Shown: piece by piece, positions 33,333 through 42,320 of the stretch
Layout: each line of letters opens with the position of its first letter
How positions within the stretch are numbered: the stretch's first letter is position 1
DNA from: Alphaproteobacteria bacterium
GTDB taxonomy: Bacteria; Pseudomonadota; Alphaproteobacteria; Caulobacterales; Caulobacteraceae
DNA: 64,000 bases
NCBI GenBank assembly: GCA_018821435.1
Contig: JAHJME010000034.1
Span: 20,662 to 84,661 of the forward strand
Direction: 5' to 3'
Translations under genes and position numbers: made by a program
Notes under the pieces: generated by a model
Database searches by the model: none
Told to the model about the DNA's origin: nothing
The model's input: the letters and a program-made list of their open reading frames with translations, nothing else

Positions 33333-34304
33333 ATGCGCGCCAGCCGACTGCTCTCGATCCTGCTGCTGCTCCAAACCCGAGGACGGATGACCGCCCAGGC
33401 GCTGGCCGACGAGTTCGAGACCTCGATCCGCACCATCTACCGCGACATCGACCACCTGAGCGCCGCCGGCGTGCCGGTCTACGCCGACCGGGGCCGCAGC
33501 GGCGGCTTCCAGCTGCTGGAGGGCTACCGCACCCGGCTGACCGGCCTGAGCCCCGCCGAGGCCGAGACGCTGTTCCTGTCGGGCCTGCCCGGCGCCGCGG
33601 CCGACCTGGGCCTGGGCGACGCCATGGCCGCGGCCCAGCTCAAGCTGCTGGCCGCCCTGCCCGCCGAGGGGCGGATCGGCGCGGCGCGGATCGGCAGCCG
33701 CTTCCACCTGGATCCCATCGGCTGGTACCGCAATGCCGAGCACACCGAGGTGCTGCCGGCCCTGGCCGAGGCCGTCTGGACCGCGCGGCGCATCCGCATC
33801 CGCTACGACGCCTGGACCGGCGTCACCGAGCGCGAGCTGGAGCCCCTGGGCTTGGCCCTGAAGGCGGGGGTCTGGTACGTCGTCGCCCAGGCTGGCGGCA
33901 AACCCCGGACCTACCGCGTCTCCAATATCCAGGCGCTGGAGCTGGCGCCCGAGACCTTCGAGCGCCCCGCCGCCTTCGACCTGCCCGCCTACTGGCAAGC
34001 CTGGGTCCGCGACTTCGAGGCGCGCCTCTACAAGGGCGAGGCGACGCTGCGGCTGTCGCCCGCCGGCCTCAAGGCGATCTGCAATATCAGCCCGGCGGCC
34101 GAGCGCGCGGCCCGCGCCGCCACGGACGTCGACGCCGCCGGCTGGGCCCGTGTCGTCGTCCCCATCGAGTCCATCGAGAACGCGGCCTCGGACTTTCTCA
34201 AGCTGGGCGCCGACGCCGAGGTGCTGGCCCCGCCCGACCTGCGAGCCCGGATGGGCGAGATCGCCGGCCGCCTGAAGGCGATCTACGCCGCAGAGGGCGC
34301 CTAG
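33333..34304 (+). CDS. WYL-domain transcriptional regulator (YafY type)
   Basis: 323 aa. N-terminal winged HTH (LLSILLLLQTRGRMTAQALA; TSIRTIYRDIDHLSAAGVPV), then a WYL domain (about 135-200; RIRIRYDAWTG and GVWYVVAQAGGKPRTYRVSN) and a C-terminal WCX extension. WYL proteins sense nucleic-acid or metabolite ligands and often regulate DNA repair or defence genes; no target is visible here. The stop shares CTAG with the convergent lipoprotein gene (34301-34304). Confidence 0.9.
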   Translation: MRASRLLSILLLLQTRGRMTAQALADEFETSIRTIYRDIDHLSAAGVPVYADRGRSGGFQLLEGYRTRLTGLSPAEAETLFLSGLPGAAADLGLGDAMAAAQLKLLAALPAEGRIGAARIGSRFHLDPIGWYRNAEHTEVLPALAEAVWTARRIRIRYDAWTGVTERELEPLGLALKAGVWYVVAQAGGKPRTYRVSNIQALELAPETFERPAAFDLPAYWQAWVRDFEARLYKGEATLRLSPAGLKAICNISPAAERAARAATDVDAAGWARVVVPIESIENAASDFLKLGADAEVLAPPDLRARMGEIAGRLKAIYAAEGA

Positions 34305-34813
34305 CCCGCGACCGCCTCGCCCGGCTGCACGCCGGCCGGACAGGCGCCGATCCATTTGGCCTTGGCGGTGACATCGCTGCCTTCGCGGCTGCCGTCGGCT
34401 TTGACCAGATAGATGCCGACGGTCATGTCGTAGGCTGTCTCCGACCCCGTCATCGTGATGGTTGCATCGGTCTTCAGCCCGCCCGCCTGTTCGCAGACGG
34501 CGTGAACCTTCAGGCCGCTCGGCCTGGCCGCGCGCTCGGTCTTGCAGCCGGGGGTCTCGCGGGTCAGCATCTCGCGGACCTCGGCGTCCACCTCGGCGCC
34601 GGTGCAGTGGCGGGTGGTCTCGACCTCGCCGTCGTCGGTTCTCACCACCTCCCAGAGGCCCGCCCGCATTCGCGGCAGGCCGTCGTCGCCCAGGGTCAGG
34701 CCCGCCGGCGCCACGGCCGCGACGTCGACGCCCTGCGGCGCCTCGGCGGTCTCGGGCTTGCTGCACGCGGCCAGCGAGACCAGGGCGACGAGGGCGAGGG
34801 GCGTCAGGCGCAT
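34301..34813 (-). CDS. DUF3617-family lipoprotein
   Basis: 170 aa. Lipoprotein signal MRLTPLALVALVSLAACSKP with lipobox Cys at 17. The DUF3617 pattern follows: LPRMRAGLWEVVRTDDGE, HCTGAEVD, and paired Cys later (CKTERAARPSG..., CEQAGG). The family is periplasmic and of unknown function. Convergent with the WYL regulator, sharing the CTAG stop overlap. Confidence 0.85.
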   Translation of the reverse strand: MRLTPLALVALVSLAACSKPETAEAPQGVDVAAVAPAGLTLGDDGLPRMRAGLWEVVRTDDGEVETTRHCTGAEVDAEVREMLTRETPGCKTERAARPSGLKVHAVCEQAGGLKTDATITMTGSETAYDMTVGIYLVKADGSREGSDVTAKAKWIGACPAGVQPGEAVAG

Positions 34814-34914
34814 GAGGGCGGCTCTCCAGAAATCGGCGAGCGCTCATGAAACGACTCCCGCCGCGCGGCCATCCCCACGCGACGAACGGGGACTCCGTGC
34901 GACGAACGCGCGGG

Positions 34915-36276
34915 CTATTTCCCGCCGATCAGCGTCAGCGCCTTCTGCCGCCCATCCAGGTAATGCACCTGCTTGCCGTCGTAGAAGGCGTCTTCCTCGG
35001 TGCGGAACTGCACCTCCTGGCCGCCCCACTCCGGCACCGACGCGAAGGCCGAGAGCTCGATGGACCAGGCGGTGTCGGCGTGGACCTTGAACTCGCCGTG
35101 CGGCACGCCGTTCTGGTTGTCCCACATGCCCAGCGCCGGCCCGGCGCCGTGGCCGTGGTAGCCCAGCGGGTGGGAATAGATCGACGGCTTCAGCCCCTTG
35201 GCGATGGCCTTGGCGCGGGCGACCGCCAGCACGGCGTTGCCCGTCTCGCCCACCTTGAACGACGAGGTCAGGGCGTCCTGGATCCCGTTCGCCGCCGCCA
35301 GGCCCGCGCTGAGCCCCGCCGGCGCCGCCGTCTCGCCGTCCTTCAGCACATAGGCCAGGTGCTGGGTGTCGGTGTTGAGCCGCAGGTAGGTGATGCCGAA
35401 GTCGCACCACAGCAGGTCGCCCTTCTGGATGACCGTGTCGCCCTCCAGCAGGTCCTTCACGCCCTGGCGCGTCACGCCCACCGACGGGTGGAACCAGGTG
35501 TCGACGCCCAGGCGCGCCAGCCGCTCGCGGTAGAACCAGACCACGTCGTCCGTGGTGGTCACCCCCGGCTTGATGGTCTTGGACGAGAAGCCCTCGGCCA
35601 GCACCGCGTGCGCCAGCCGCACGATGCCGGCGTAGTATTTCATCTCCAGCGGCGTGCGGGTCTCCAGCCAGCCGATCGACAGGCCCTCGCCCGACACCAG
35701 CCGCCCGCGCAGCTCGGGCGACAGCGCCGCGACCATCTCGGTGTGCTGGCTCAGCGTGATGCCGTCGCCGAAGGCGCTGAGCGACGAGGTGTTCACCGCG
35801 ATCTTCCTCGGGTTCTTCGCCGCGATGGTGTCGGCCAGCGCCTTCCACTGGTCGGGCTGCGCGTCGGGATTCCAGACCGGCTTGAACAGGCCGCCCAGGC
35901 CGTAGCGGCTGACCGTCAGCCGCTCGACCGGCTTGCCGCCGCCCGGATCGAAGAACACCAGGATCGTGCGCCGCCGCGCGCGCAGGCTCTCGGCGTCCAG
36001 CATGGTCGCCACCACCGGGTCTTCCAGATACTCGCGGGCCACCAGCACCCACATGTCGATCCCCTGCTCGCGCATCAGCTTGGGGATCACCGTCTCCAGC
36101 CGGTCGGCCAGGATGGCGTCCACCACCTTGGCCCGATCGCGCTGCGTCAGCACCGGCGGCAGGGCGGGATGGGCCTGTTCGGTCTCGCTCAGCGGCAGGA
36201 CGGGCGGCGCGGCGGCGTGGGCGGCGGTGGCCAGTGACGCGGCCATCACGGCGGCGGCGGCGAATGTCGATTTCAT
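34915..36276 (-). CDS. Exported M24-family (Xaa-Pro type) peptidase
   Basis: 453 aa from ATG 36276, chosen because the signal peptide MKSTFAAAAVMAASLATAAHA begins there and GGGGA precedes it. The pita-bread metallopeptidase domain covers the C-terminal half: GDLLWCDFGITYLRLNTDTQ (two-Asp region), HPLGYHGHGAGPALGMWD (His), and later Glu residues. N-terminal creatinase-like domain. Predicted periplasmic aminopeptidase P/proline dipeptidase type; some ligands deviate from the canonical set, so activity is not certain. Confidence 0.87.
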   Translation of the reverse strand: MKSTFAAAAVMAASLATAAHAAAPPVLPLSETEQAHPALPPVLTQRDRAKVVDAILADRLETVIPKLMREQGIDMWVLVAREYLEDPVVATMLDAESLRARRRTILVFFDPGGGKPVERLTVSRYGLGGLFKPVWNPDAQPDQWKALADTIAAKNPRKIAVNTSSLSAFGDGITLSQHTEMVAALSPELRGRLVSGEGLSIGWLETRTPLEMKYYAGIVRLAHAVLAEGFSSKTIKPGVTTTDDVVWFYRERLARLGVDTWFHPSVGVTRQGVKDLLEGDTVIQKGDLLWCDFGITYLRLNTDTQHLAYVLKDGETAAPAGLSAGLAAANGIQDALTSSFKVGETGNAVLAVARAKAIAKGLKPSIYSHPLGYHGHGAGPALGMWDNQNGVPHGEFKVHADTAWSIELSAFASVPEWGGQEVQFRTEEDAFYDGKQVHYLDGRQKALTLIGGK

Positions 36277-36367
36277 GCGGTTCCCCAGGGATTGCCCCAT
36301 GACTAGCAAGCCCCGCGCGCCGCGCAACGCCTCTCCCGGTGTTTCCATCCCGTGCTAAGCGGGGGAC

Positions 36368-39300
36368 ATGGGTCTGCGTAAGGGATGGTCTCGGCGCGTC
36401 GGACGGCGCCTCGCGCCGCTGGGGCTGCTGGTCATGGTCGCCGCCGCGCCGGCGCCGCCCGCGCGGGTCAAGGCGCCGGACGCCCAGGCCGCCTTCATGG
36501 CCGGGAACTACGCCGAGGCCTATCGCCTGATCGGCCTGGCCATCGCCGCCTGCCGCGCGCCGGCCAGCCAGCCCGACCGCTGCCTCGACCTGCTGGAGGC
36601 CGGGACCAACCAGGCCACGGCGGCCGGCGACGCCCTCACCGCTGAACGCTGGGCGCGCCAGGCGCTGGCCTTGGCCCGCACCCTGCCCGATCGCGGCGAG
36701 GAGGCGCTGGTCATGGTCACCCTGGCCGGCGCGCTCATCGGCCAGGGGCGGCTCGAGGAGGCCGAGGCCCTGGACCGCCAGGCCCTGCCCATGGCGCGGA
36801 CGGCGCTGGGCGAGGCCCATCCGTTCATCGCCGCGATCCAGAACAACCTGGCCCTGCTGCTGGACGCCCGTGGCCGGCACGCCGAGGCCGAGCCGTTGCA
36901 CCGGGCCGTCGTCGCCAGCGTCCGCGCCACCCAGGGCGAGACGGCCGCCAGCCTCCCGACGCTGCTCAACGCCCTGGCCGACAACCTGAAGGGCCAGGCC
37001 CGCTATCGCGACGCCGCGCCGGTCTATGCCGAGGCCGTGGCCCTCGCCCGCCGGATCAGCGGGCCGGAGCACCCCACCGTCGCGCTCGCCCTCAACAGCC
37101 TGGCCGACCTGCAGCAGACCCTGGGCCGCTTCGCCGAGGCCGAGGCGCTGTTCCGCGAGGCCGCCGCCATCGACGGCAAGGCGCTGGGCCCCAACCACCC
37201 GCTGGTCGGCCGCGACCTGGCCAACTTGGGCGCGCTCTACCTGGCCGAGGGCCGGCTGGGCGAGGCCGAGACCCAGTTCCGCGCGGCCCTGGCGATCGCC
37301 GAGGCGGCCGACGGCAAGGACCACCCGGCCGTCGCCAGCGACCTGGGCAACCTGGCCAACGTCCTGGTCCAGCTGGATCGGCCGGAGGAGGCCGAGGCCC
37401 TGACCCGCCGGGCGCTGGCCATCGACCGCAAGGCGTTCGGCGAGGACAGCCCGCGCCTGGGCGGCCAGTACGCCAGCCTGGCCTTCAACCTCGAGGCCCA
37501 GCAGCGCGTCCCGGAGGCCGAGCCCCTGCGCCGTCGCGCCCTGGCCATCGACAAGGCCGCCTATGGCGAGGCCCATCCCGACGCCGCCGCCAGCCTGAGC
37601 AGCCTGGCCGGCAACCTGTCGCTCCAGGGCCGCTACGCCGACGCCGAGCCGCTGCTGCGCCAGGCCCTCGCGGCGCAGGAGGCGGCCCTGGGATCCGACA
37701 GCCTCGCCGTCGCCGGAACCCTGGCGTCGCTGGGCGTGCTGGAGGCCCGCGCGGGCCGGCCGGCCGAGGCCGAGGCGCCGTTCCGCCGGTCCCTGGACAT
37801 CCGCCGCGCCAGGCTAGGCGAACAGGCGCCGGGCGCGGCCAGCGGCTTCCACAACCTGGCCGCCCTGCTGGAGCTGCTGGGCCGCCTCGACGAGGCCGAG
37901 CCCCCCGCCCGCCAGGCCCTGGCCATCCGCCGCGCGATCCTGCCGCCGACCCATCCCGACGTCGCCGCCAGCGAGACCCTGCTGGCCCGGATCCTGGGCG
38001 CCCGGCCGGCCACCCGCGCCGAGGCCCTCGACCACGCCCGCGTCGCCATGGCCATCGTCCGCGCCCGTCGCATCCAGACCCCCGCCGCCACCGGCGCCGC
38101 CCGCGCCGAGCTCTCGGCCCGCGCCGCGCGCAGCGTCCGCAGCCCCCTGGACCGCGCGTTCTCGGCCTTCCTCGACGCCGCCGCCCAGTCGCCGGCCACC
38201 CCCGCCCTGGCCGAGGAGGCGTTCGTCGCCGCCCAGGACCTGGAGGTCTCCGCCGCCGGCCTCGCCATGGCCCAGACCGCCGCCCGCACCGCGGCCGGCT
38301 CCGGCGAACTGGCCGGCCTGGCGCGCCGCCAGCAGGACCTCTCCGCCCGCGTCCGCGCCCTGGACGCCCGCGCCATCGAGGCCCTGGGCCAGGGCCTCGC
38401 CGACAAGGCCGCCGCCCTGCGCACCGAGCTGGAGGCCGCCGCCGCCCAGCTGGCCGCCGTCGACGCCCAGCTCCGCCAGCGTCACCCCGCCTACGCCACC
38501 CTGGTCTCGCCGCGACCGCTCACCCTGGCCGACGTGCGCCAGCGCCTGGCCCCGGGCGAGGGCCTGCTGTTCATCGTCCCCTCCGGCGAGGACCTCTACG
38601 CCTTCACGGTCGGCGCACGGACCAGCGCCTGGCGCCGGCTGCCCGGCGGCCTCGCCCCGGTCCGCGCCCAGGTCGCCGCCCTGCGTTGCGCCGTGGACCC
38701 CGACACCTGCGCCGGCAAGACAGGCGAGCCGCCGGCCTTCGACACCGCCATCGCGCAGGCCCTCTACCGCGATCTGGTGAAGCCGGTGGAGCCGGGCCTG
38801 GGCGGCGCGCGCCGCCTGTTCGTCACCGCCGGCGGTCCCCTGGCCGACCTGCCGCTGGACGCCCTGGTCACCGCCGCGCCGCGCGCCAAGGCGGCCGACC
38901 GCTTCGCCGGGGTCGAATGGCTGGGCGACCGCTACGCCATCACCAGCCTGCCGTCGGTCTCGGTGCTGCGGGCGCGCCGCGCGCAGGTCGCGCGCGGCCC
39001 GGGGTCCGCCGCCTTCGTCGGCTATGGCGATCCCGTCTTCCCGCCGCTCAAGGACGCCCGGACGCGGGCCGCCGCGGGCGTCGACCTCTCGCTGCTCCGG
39101 GGTCTGGCGCCCCTGCCCGGCACGCGGCTGGAGCTGAACGCCATGGCCCGCGCCCTGGACGCCGCCCCCGGCAGCGTCGTGCTGGGCGCCGCCGCCACCG
39201 AGCCCGCCGTCCGCGCCGACCCCCGCATCCGCGCCGCCCGCGTCGTCGCCTTCGCCACCCACGGCCTGCTGCCGGGCGAGCTGAACGGTCGCAACGAGCC

Positions 39301-39730
39301 GGCGCTGGTGTTCTCGCCGCCCGAAACGCCCGGCCCCGCCGACGACGGCCTGCTCAGCGCCTCCGAAGTCTCCGAGCTGTCGCTGGACGCCGACTGGGTG
39401 GTGCTGTCGGCCTGCAACACCGCCTCGGCCGAGGGCGGCTCCGACAGCCTCTCGGCCCTGGCCCGCGCCTTCCTCTACGCCGGCGCGCACGCCCTGCTGG
39501 CCACCCACTGGCGCGTCGCCGACGAACCCACCGCCGCCCTGACCGTCGAGATGCTGTCCACAGCCGCCGCCCATCCCGAGCTCAGCCGCGCCGAGGCCCG
39601 CCAACGCGCCATCCGCGCCGTCCGCTCCGGCCGCCACGCCGACGGCAGCGCGGTGCCCAACTGGACCGCCGACTGGCGCGACCCGGCCGCCTGGGCGCCC
39701 TTCACCCTCATCGCGGCCAGCAGCGACTGA
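36368..39730 (+). CDS. Exported TPR-CHAT protein (caspase-like protease fold)
   Basis: 1120 aa. A basic N-terminus followed by a hydrophobic stretch (LAPLGLLVMVAAAPAPPA) predicts export. Ten or more TPRs of about 42 residues follow (residues 35-560, each with ALGEAHP- or GPEHPTVA-like spacing and LxxLA). A helical middle leads to a CHAT domain (about 720-1115) with the caspase-type dyad H965 (FATHG) and C1016 (LSACNT), both present. CHAT proteases act in separase-like and defence roles, but those are usually cytoplasmic; this one seems periplasmic. Its stop overlaps the next gene's ATG by one base. Confidence 0.9.
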   Translation: MGLRKGWSRRVGRRLAPLGLLVMVAAAPAPPARVKAPDAQAAFMAGNYAEAYRLIGLAIAACRAPASQPDRCLDLLEAGTNQATAAGDALTAERWARQALALARTLPDRGEEALVMVTLAGALIGQGRLEEAEALDRQALPMARTALGEAHPFIAAIQNNLALLLDARGRHAEAEPLHRAVVASVRATQGETAASLPTLLNALADNLKGQARYRDAAPVYAEAVALARRISGPEHPTVALALNSLADLQQTLGRFAEAEALFREAAAIDGKALGPNHPLVGRDLANLGALYLAEGRLGEAETQFRAALAIAEAADGKDHPAVASDLGNLANVLVQLDRPEEAEALTRRALAIDRKAFGEDSPRLGGQYASLAFNLEAQQRVPEAEPLRRRALAIDKAAYGEAHPDAAASLSSLAGNLSLQGRYADAEPLLRQALAAQEAALGSDSLAVAGTLASLGVLEARAGRPAEAEAPFRRSLDIRRARLGEQAPGAASGFHNLAALLELLGRLDEAEPPARQALAIRRAILPPTHPDVAASETLLARILGARPATRAEALDHARVAMAIVRARRIQTPAATGAARAELSARAARSVRSPLDRAFSAFLDAAAQSPATPALAEEAFVAAQDLEVSAAGLAMAQTAARTAAGSGELAGLARRQQDLSARVRALDARAIEALGQGLADKAAALRTELEAAAAQLAAVDAQLRQRHPAYATLVSPRPLTLADVRQRLAPGEGLLFIVPSGEDLYAFTVGARTSAWRRLPGGLAPVRAQVAALRCAVDPDTCAGKTGEPPAFDTAIAQALYRDLVKPVEPGLGGARRLFVTAGGPLADLPLDALVTAAPRAKAADRFAGVEWLGDRYAITSLPSVSVLRARRAQVARGPGSAAFVGYGDPVFPPLKDARTRAAAGVDLSLLRGLAPLPGTRLELNAMARALDAAPGSVVLGAAATEPAVRADPRIRAARVVAFATHGLLPGELNGRNEPALVFSPPETPGPADDGLLSASEVSELSLDADWVVLSACNTASAEGGSDSLSALARAFLYAGAHALLATHWRVADEPTAALTVEMLSTAAAHPELSRAEARQRAIRAVRSGRHADGSAVPNWTADWRDPAAWAPFTLIAASSD

Positions 39731-40497
39731 TGATCCACGACCCGTTCTTCTACGCCCTGGCCGTTCCGGCCGTGATCCTCATGGGCCTCGCCAAGGGCGG
39801 GTTCTCGGGCGTCGGCGCGGTGGCCATGCCGCTGCTGGCGCTGGCCATCGCCCCGGTCCAGGCCGCCGCCATCCTGCTGCCGATCCTGATCGTCCAGGAC
39901 GTCGTCGGCGTCTGGGCGTTCCGCAAGACGTGGGACCGCCGGACGCTGGCGATCATGCTGCCGGGCGCCGCCGTCGGCATCCTGCTGGGCTATCTGCTGG
40001 CGGCGAAGGTCTCGTCGACCACCATCCTGGCGGTGCTGGGCGCCATCTCGATCCTGTTCGCCGTCCATCGCCTGTGGCTGGCGCGCGGCGGGCGGGTTCA
40101 GGCGCCCCGGAACATTCCGCCCGTCGCCGACGCCGCCCTGGGCGTGGCGCTGGGCGCCGCCTCCGGCTTCACCAGCCAGATCGCCCACGCCGGCCAGCCG
40201 CCGTTCCAGATGTGGGTGCTGCCCAAAGCCCTGGCCCCCGCCAGCCTGGTCGGCACGACGGCGATCTATTTCGCGGTGATCAACTGGATCAAGGTCCCGG
40301 CCTATTGGGCGCTGGGCCAGTTCACCGCCCAGAACCTGGCGACCGCCGCCGCCCTGCTGCCGGTCGCCATCGCCAGCACCGTCGCCGGCGTCTGGCTGGT
40401 CCGGCGGATCGACGCGGCGCGGTTCTACACCCTGATCTATGGGCTGATGATCCTGGTGGGCGGCCAGCTTCTCTGGGAAGCCTGGGCCAAATCCTAG
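39730..40497 (+). CDS. TSUP (TauE/SafE) family membrane transporter
   Basis: 255 aa with about eight membrane spans. Signature glycine-rich loop LMGLAKGGFSGVGAVAMPLL near the N-terminus and FTSQIAHAGQPPFQMWVLP in the second half, the typical duplicated TSUP motif. The family exports or imports sulfite, sulfoacetate or related sulfur/organic anions. Translationally coupled to the CHAT gene (TGATG). No sulfur-metabolism genes flank it, so the substrate is open. Confidence 0.9.
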   Translation: MIHDPFFYALAVPAVILMGLAKGGFSGVGAVAMPLLALAIAPVQAAAILLPILIVQDVVGVWAFRKTWDRRTLAIMLPGAAVGILLGYLLAAKVSSTTILAVLGAISILFAVHRLWLARGGRVQAPRNIPPVADAALGVALGAASGFTSQIAHAGQPPFQMWVLPKALAPASLVGTTAIYFAVINWIKVPAYWALGQFTAQNLATAAALLPVAIASTVAGVWLVRRIDAARFYTLIYGLMILVGGQLLWEAWAKS

Positions 40498-40577
40498 CCG
40501 CCGCGGGCCGGCCGGTTTGGGGAACCCATCGCGGCCATTGCGGCTTAAGCTGTACCGCAACAACCCCGTGGAACCGT

Positions 40578-41666
40578 GTGACCGACAGCCAGCCCAACCC
40601 GCGTGACCTCCGCGATCGGCCCGCCGCGCCGCGCGAGGAGGATGTGCCGTGGGCCAAAGTCGACGGCGCGCTCAGCCAGACCCAGGCGACCTTCCACGTG
40701 CTGACCGACGCCATGCCCCAGATGGTGTGGTCGACGCTGCCTGACGGCTTCCACGACTACTACAATGCCCGCTGGTACGAGTTCACCGGCGTGCCCGAGG
40801 GCTCCACTGACGGCGAGGCCTGGAACGGCATGTTCCACCCCGACGACCAGGAACGGGCCTGGGCCCGATGGCGCCATAGCCTGAACAGCGGCGAGCCTTA
40901 CGAGATCGAGTACCGGCTGCGCCGCCACGACGGCGTCTATCGCTGGACGCTGGGCCGCGCCCTGCCGGTTCGCGACGAGGCGGGTGCGATCACCCGCTGG
41001 ATCGGGACCTGCACCGACATCGACGAGGCCAAGCGCGGCGCCGAGCAGAACGAGCTGCTCAGCCGCGAGCTCAGTCACCGGATCAAGAACATCTTCGCTG
41101 TGATCTCCGGTCTGGTCGGCCTCTCGGCCCGCCACGCGCCCGAGATGAAGCCGCTGGCCAAGGATCTCCAGCAGCGGATCGCCGCCCTGGGCCGCGCCCA
41201 TGAATTCGCCCGCCCGCACAGCGACCAGTCGCGGCCGGCCCTGGGCGCCTCGACCCTGCACGGCCTCCTGGGCGAGATGTTCCGCCCCTACCCGGCGTTC
41301 GACGAGGGCCGCATCGTCATCGAGGGCGACGACGTCACGGTCGACGATCGCGGCGCGACGCCGGTGGCGCTGGCCTTCCACGAACTGGCCACCAACGCCG
41401 CCAAGTACGGCGCCCTGTCCACGCCGGACGGCCGGGTCACGGTCTCGATCGAGCGGCAGGGCCCGGCGCTGAAGATCTGCTGGCGCGAAATGGGCGGCCC
41501 GCCCGTGCCCGGCCCCCCGGCGCGCGAAGGCTTCGGCTCCCGCCTGGCCGAACTCAGTATCGTCCAGCAACTGGGCGGCGCGGTGCATCGCGACTGGAAG
41601 GCCGAAGGCCTTGCGGTGGAAATCGACCTGCTCGTCGCCCGCCTCAGCCGCGACGGGGACACCTGA
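40578..41666 (+). CDS. PAS-domain HWE-family histidine kinase
   Basis: 362 aa, GTG start. PAS domain at about 35-155 (MVWSTLPDGFHDYYNARWYE, WIGTCTDIDEAKR as PAC). Dimerisation/H-box LSRELSHRIKN with phospho-accepting H167. HWE-type ATPase domain with HELATNAAKYGAL (268-278) and late GFGSRLAELSIVQQLGG. No membrane span, so it senses a cytoplasmic signal. The convergent response regulator at 41800-42216 is a plausible partner. HWE kinases in this group often feed the general stress response or light/redox control. Confidence 0.92.
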   Translation: MTDSQPNPRDLRDRPAAPREEDVPWAKVDGALSQTQATFHVLTDAMPQMVWSTLPDGFHDYYNARWYEFTGVPEGSTDGEAWNGMFHPDDQERAWARWRHSLNSGEPYEIEYRLRRHDGVYRWTLGRALPVRDEAGAITRWIGTCTDIDEAKRGAEQNELLSRELSHRIKNIFAVISGLVGLSARHAPEMKPLAKDLQQRIAALGRAHEFARPHSDQSRPALGASTLHGLLGEMFRPYPAFDEGRIVIEGDDVTVDDRGATPVALAFHELATNAAKYGALSTPDGRVTVSIERQGPALKICWREMGGPPVPGPPAREGFGSRLAELSIVQQLGGAVHRDWKAEGLAVEIDLLVARLSRDGDT

Positions 41667-41674
41667 CTCACCCC

Positions 41675-41787
41675 CTACTCGTCCCCGCGCATGCGGGGAC
41701 CCAGGCTTGCTTGCCTGTTTGCGGCGCGCGCAGCTCTTCGGGCGGAAAAGACTAAGTCTGGGTCCCCGCATGCGCGGGGATGAGTAG
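41675..41787. repeat. 30-bp inverted-repeat element between kinase and response regulator
   Basis: Arms at 41675-41704 and 41758-41787 match at 29 of 30 positions in inverted orientation, with a 53-base spacer. Each arm contains its own palindrome (GTCCCCGC-GCATGCGGGGAC). The 113-bp size and paired arms are like a small MITE or a REP doublet. No coding potential; lies between convergent genes. Confidence 0.7.
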
Positions 41788-41799
41788 CGGAAATCGTCG

Positions 41800-42216
41800 C
41801 TAGGCCGCGTCGCGCAGCAGCGTCAGGCCGGCGGGCGGCGACGGCAGCGGGATGCCGTGGCGCTTGCTCAGCGCGTAGTCCACGGCGGCGACGATGACCT
41901 CCTCGTCGCACGGCTTGGTCAGCACGCCGATCGCGGTGGCGCCGGGCACGCGGTCCAGCATGCGCGGGTTGGCGGTGACGAACAGCACGTCGACACCACG
42001 GCTGCGAAGCCGCTCGGCGATGATCGGCCCGGTCTCGCCGTCCCGAAGGTTGATGTCCACCAGCGCCAGGTCCGGCAGTTCGCCGGCCAGCCGCAGCGCC
42101 GTGTCCAGGTCGGGGGCGATGCCAACCGACTGGTGACCACGGTCCTCCAGGATCGCTTCCAGGTTCATCGCGACGACGAACTCGTCTTCGACAATGAGGA
42201 TCTTGGCCTTGGACAT
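41800..42216 (-). CDS. Single-domain response regulator
   Basis: 138 aa from ATG 42216; longer starts upstream lack a ribosome site. Receiver domain only: acidic pocket E10/D11, phospho-acceptor D54 (LALVDINL), T81 (FVTAN), K101 (LTKPC). A 20-residue C-terminal tail (IPLPSPPAGLTLLRDAA) carries no output domain. It probably interacts with another protein or acts as a phosphate sink. The HWE kinase converging from the other side is the nearest candidate partner. Confidence 0.88.
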   Translation of the reverse strand: MSKAKILIVEDEFVVAMNLEAILEDRGHQSVGIAPDLDTALRLAGELPDLALVDINLRDGETGPIIAERLRSRGVDVLFVTANPRMLDRVPGATAIGVLTKPCDEEVIVAAVDYALSKRHGIPLPSPPAGLTLLRDAA

Positions 42217-42320
42217 GCGCTGAATACGGGCAGACGAGCGTTCGGTTCCCGACATTCGTCGAGTCTTTCGCATCGCCGCATGGCGATGCGTGGGCGCCAC
42301 AGGCGCCCACGCGGACCGCC

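Noticed and set aside
34844..37576. 910-residue minus-strand open frame
   Set aside because: Shadow of the M24 peptidase and TPR-CHAT genes; no family motif and GC-driven composition.
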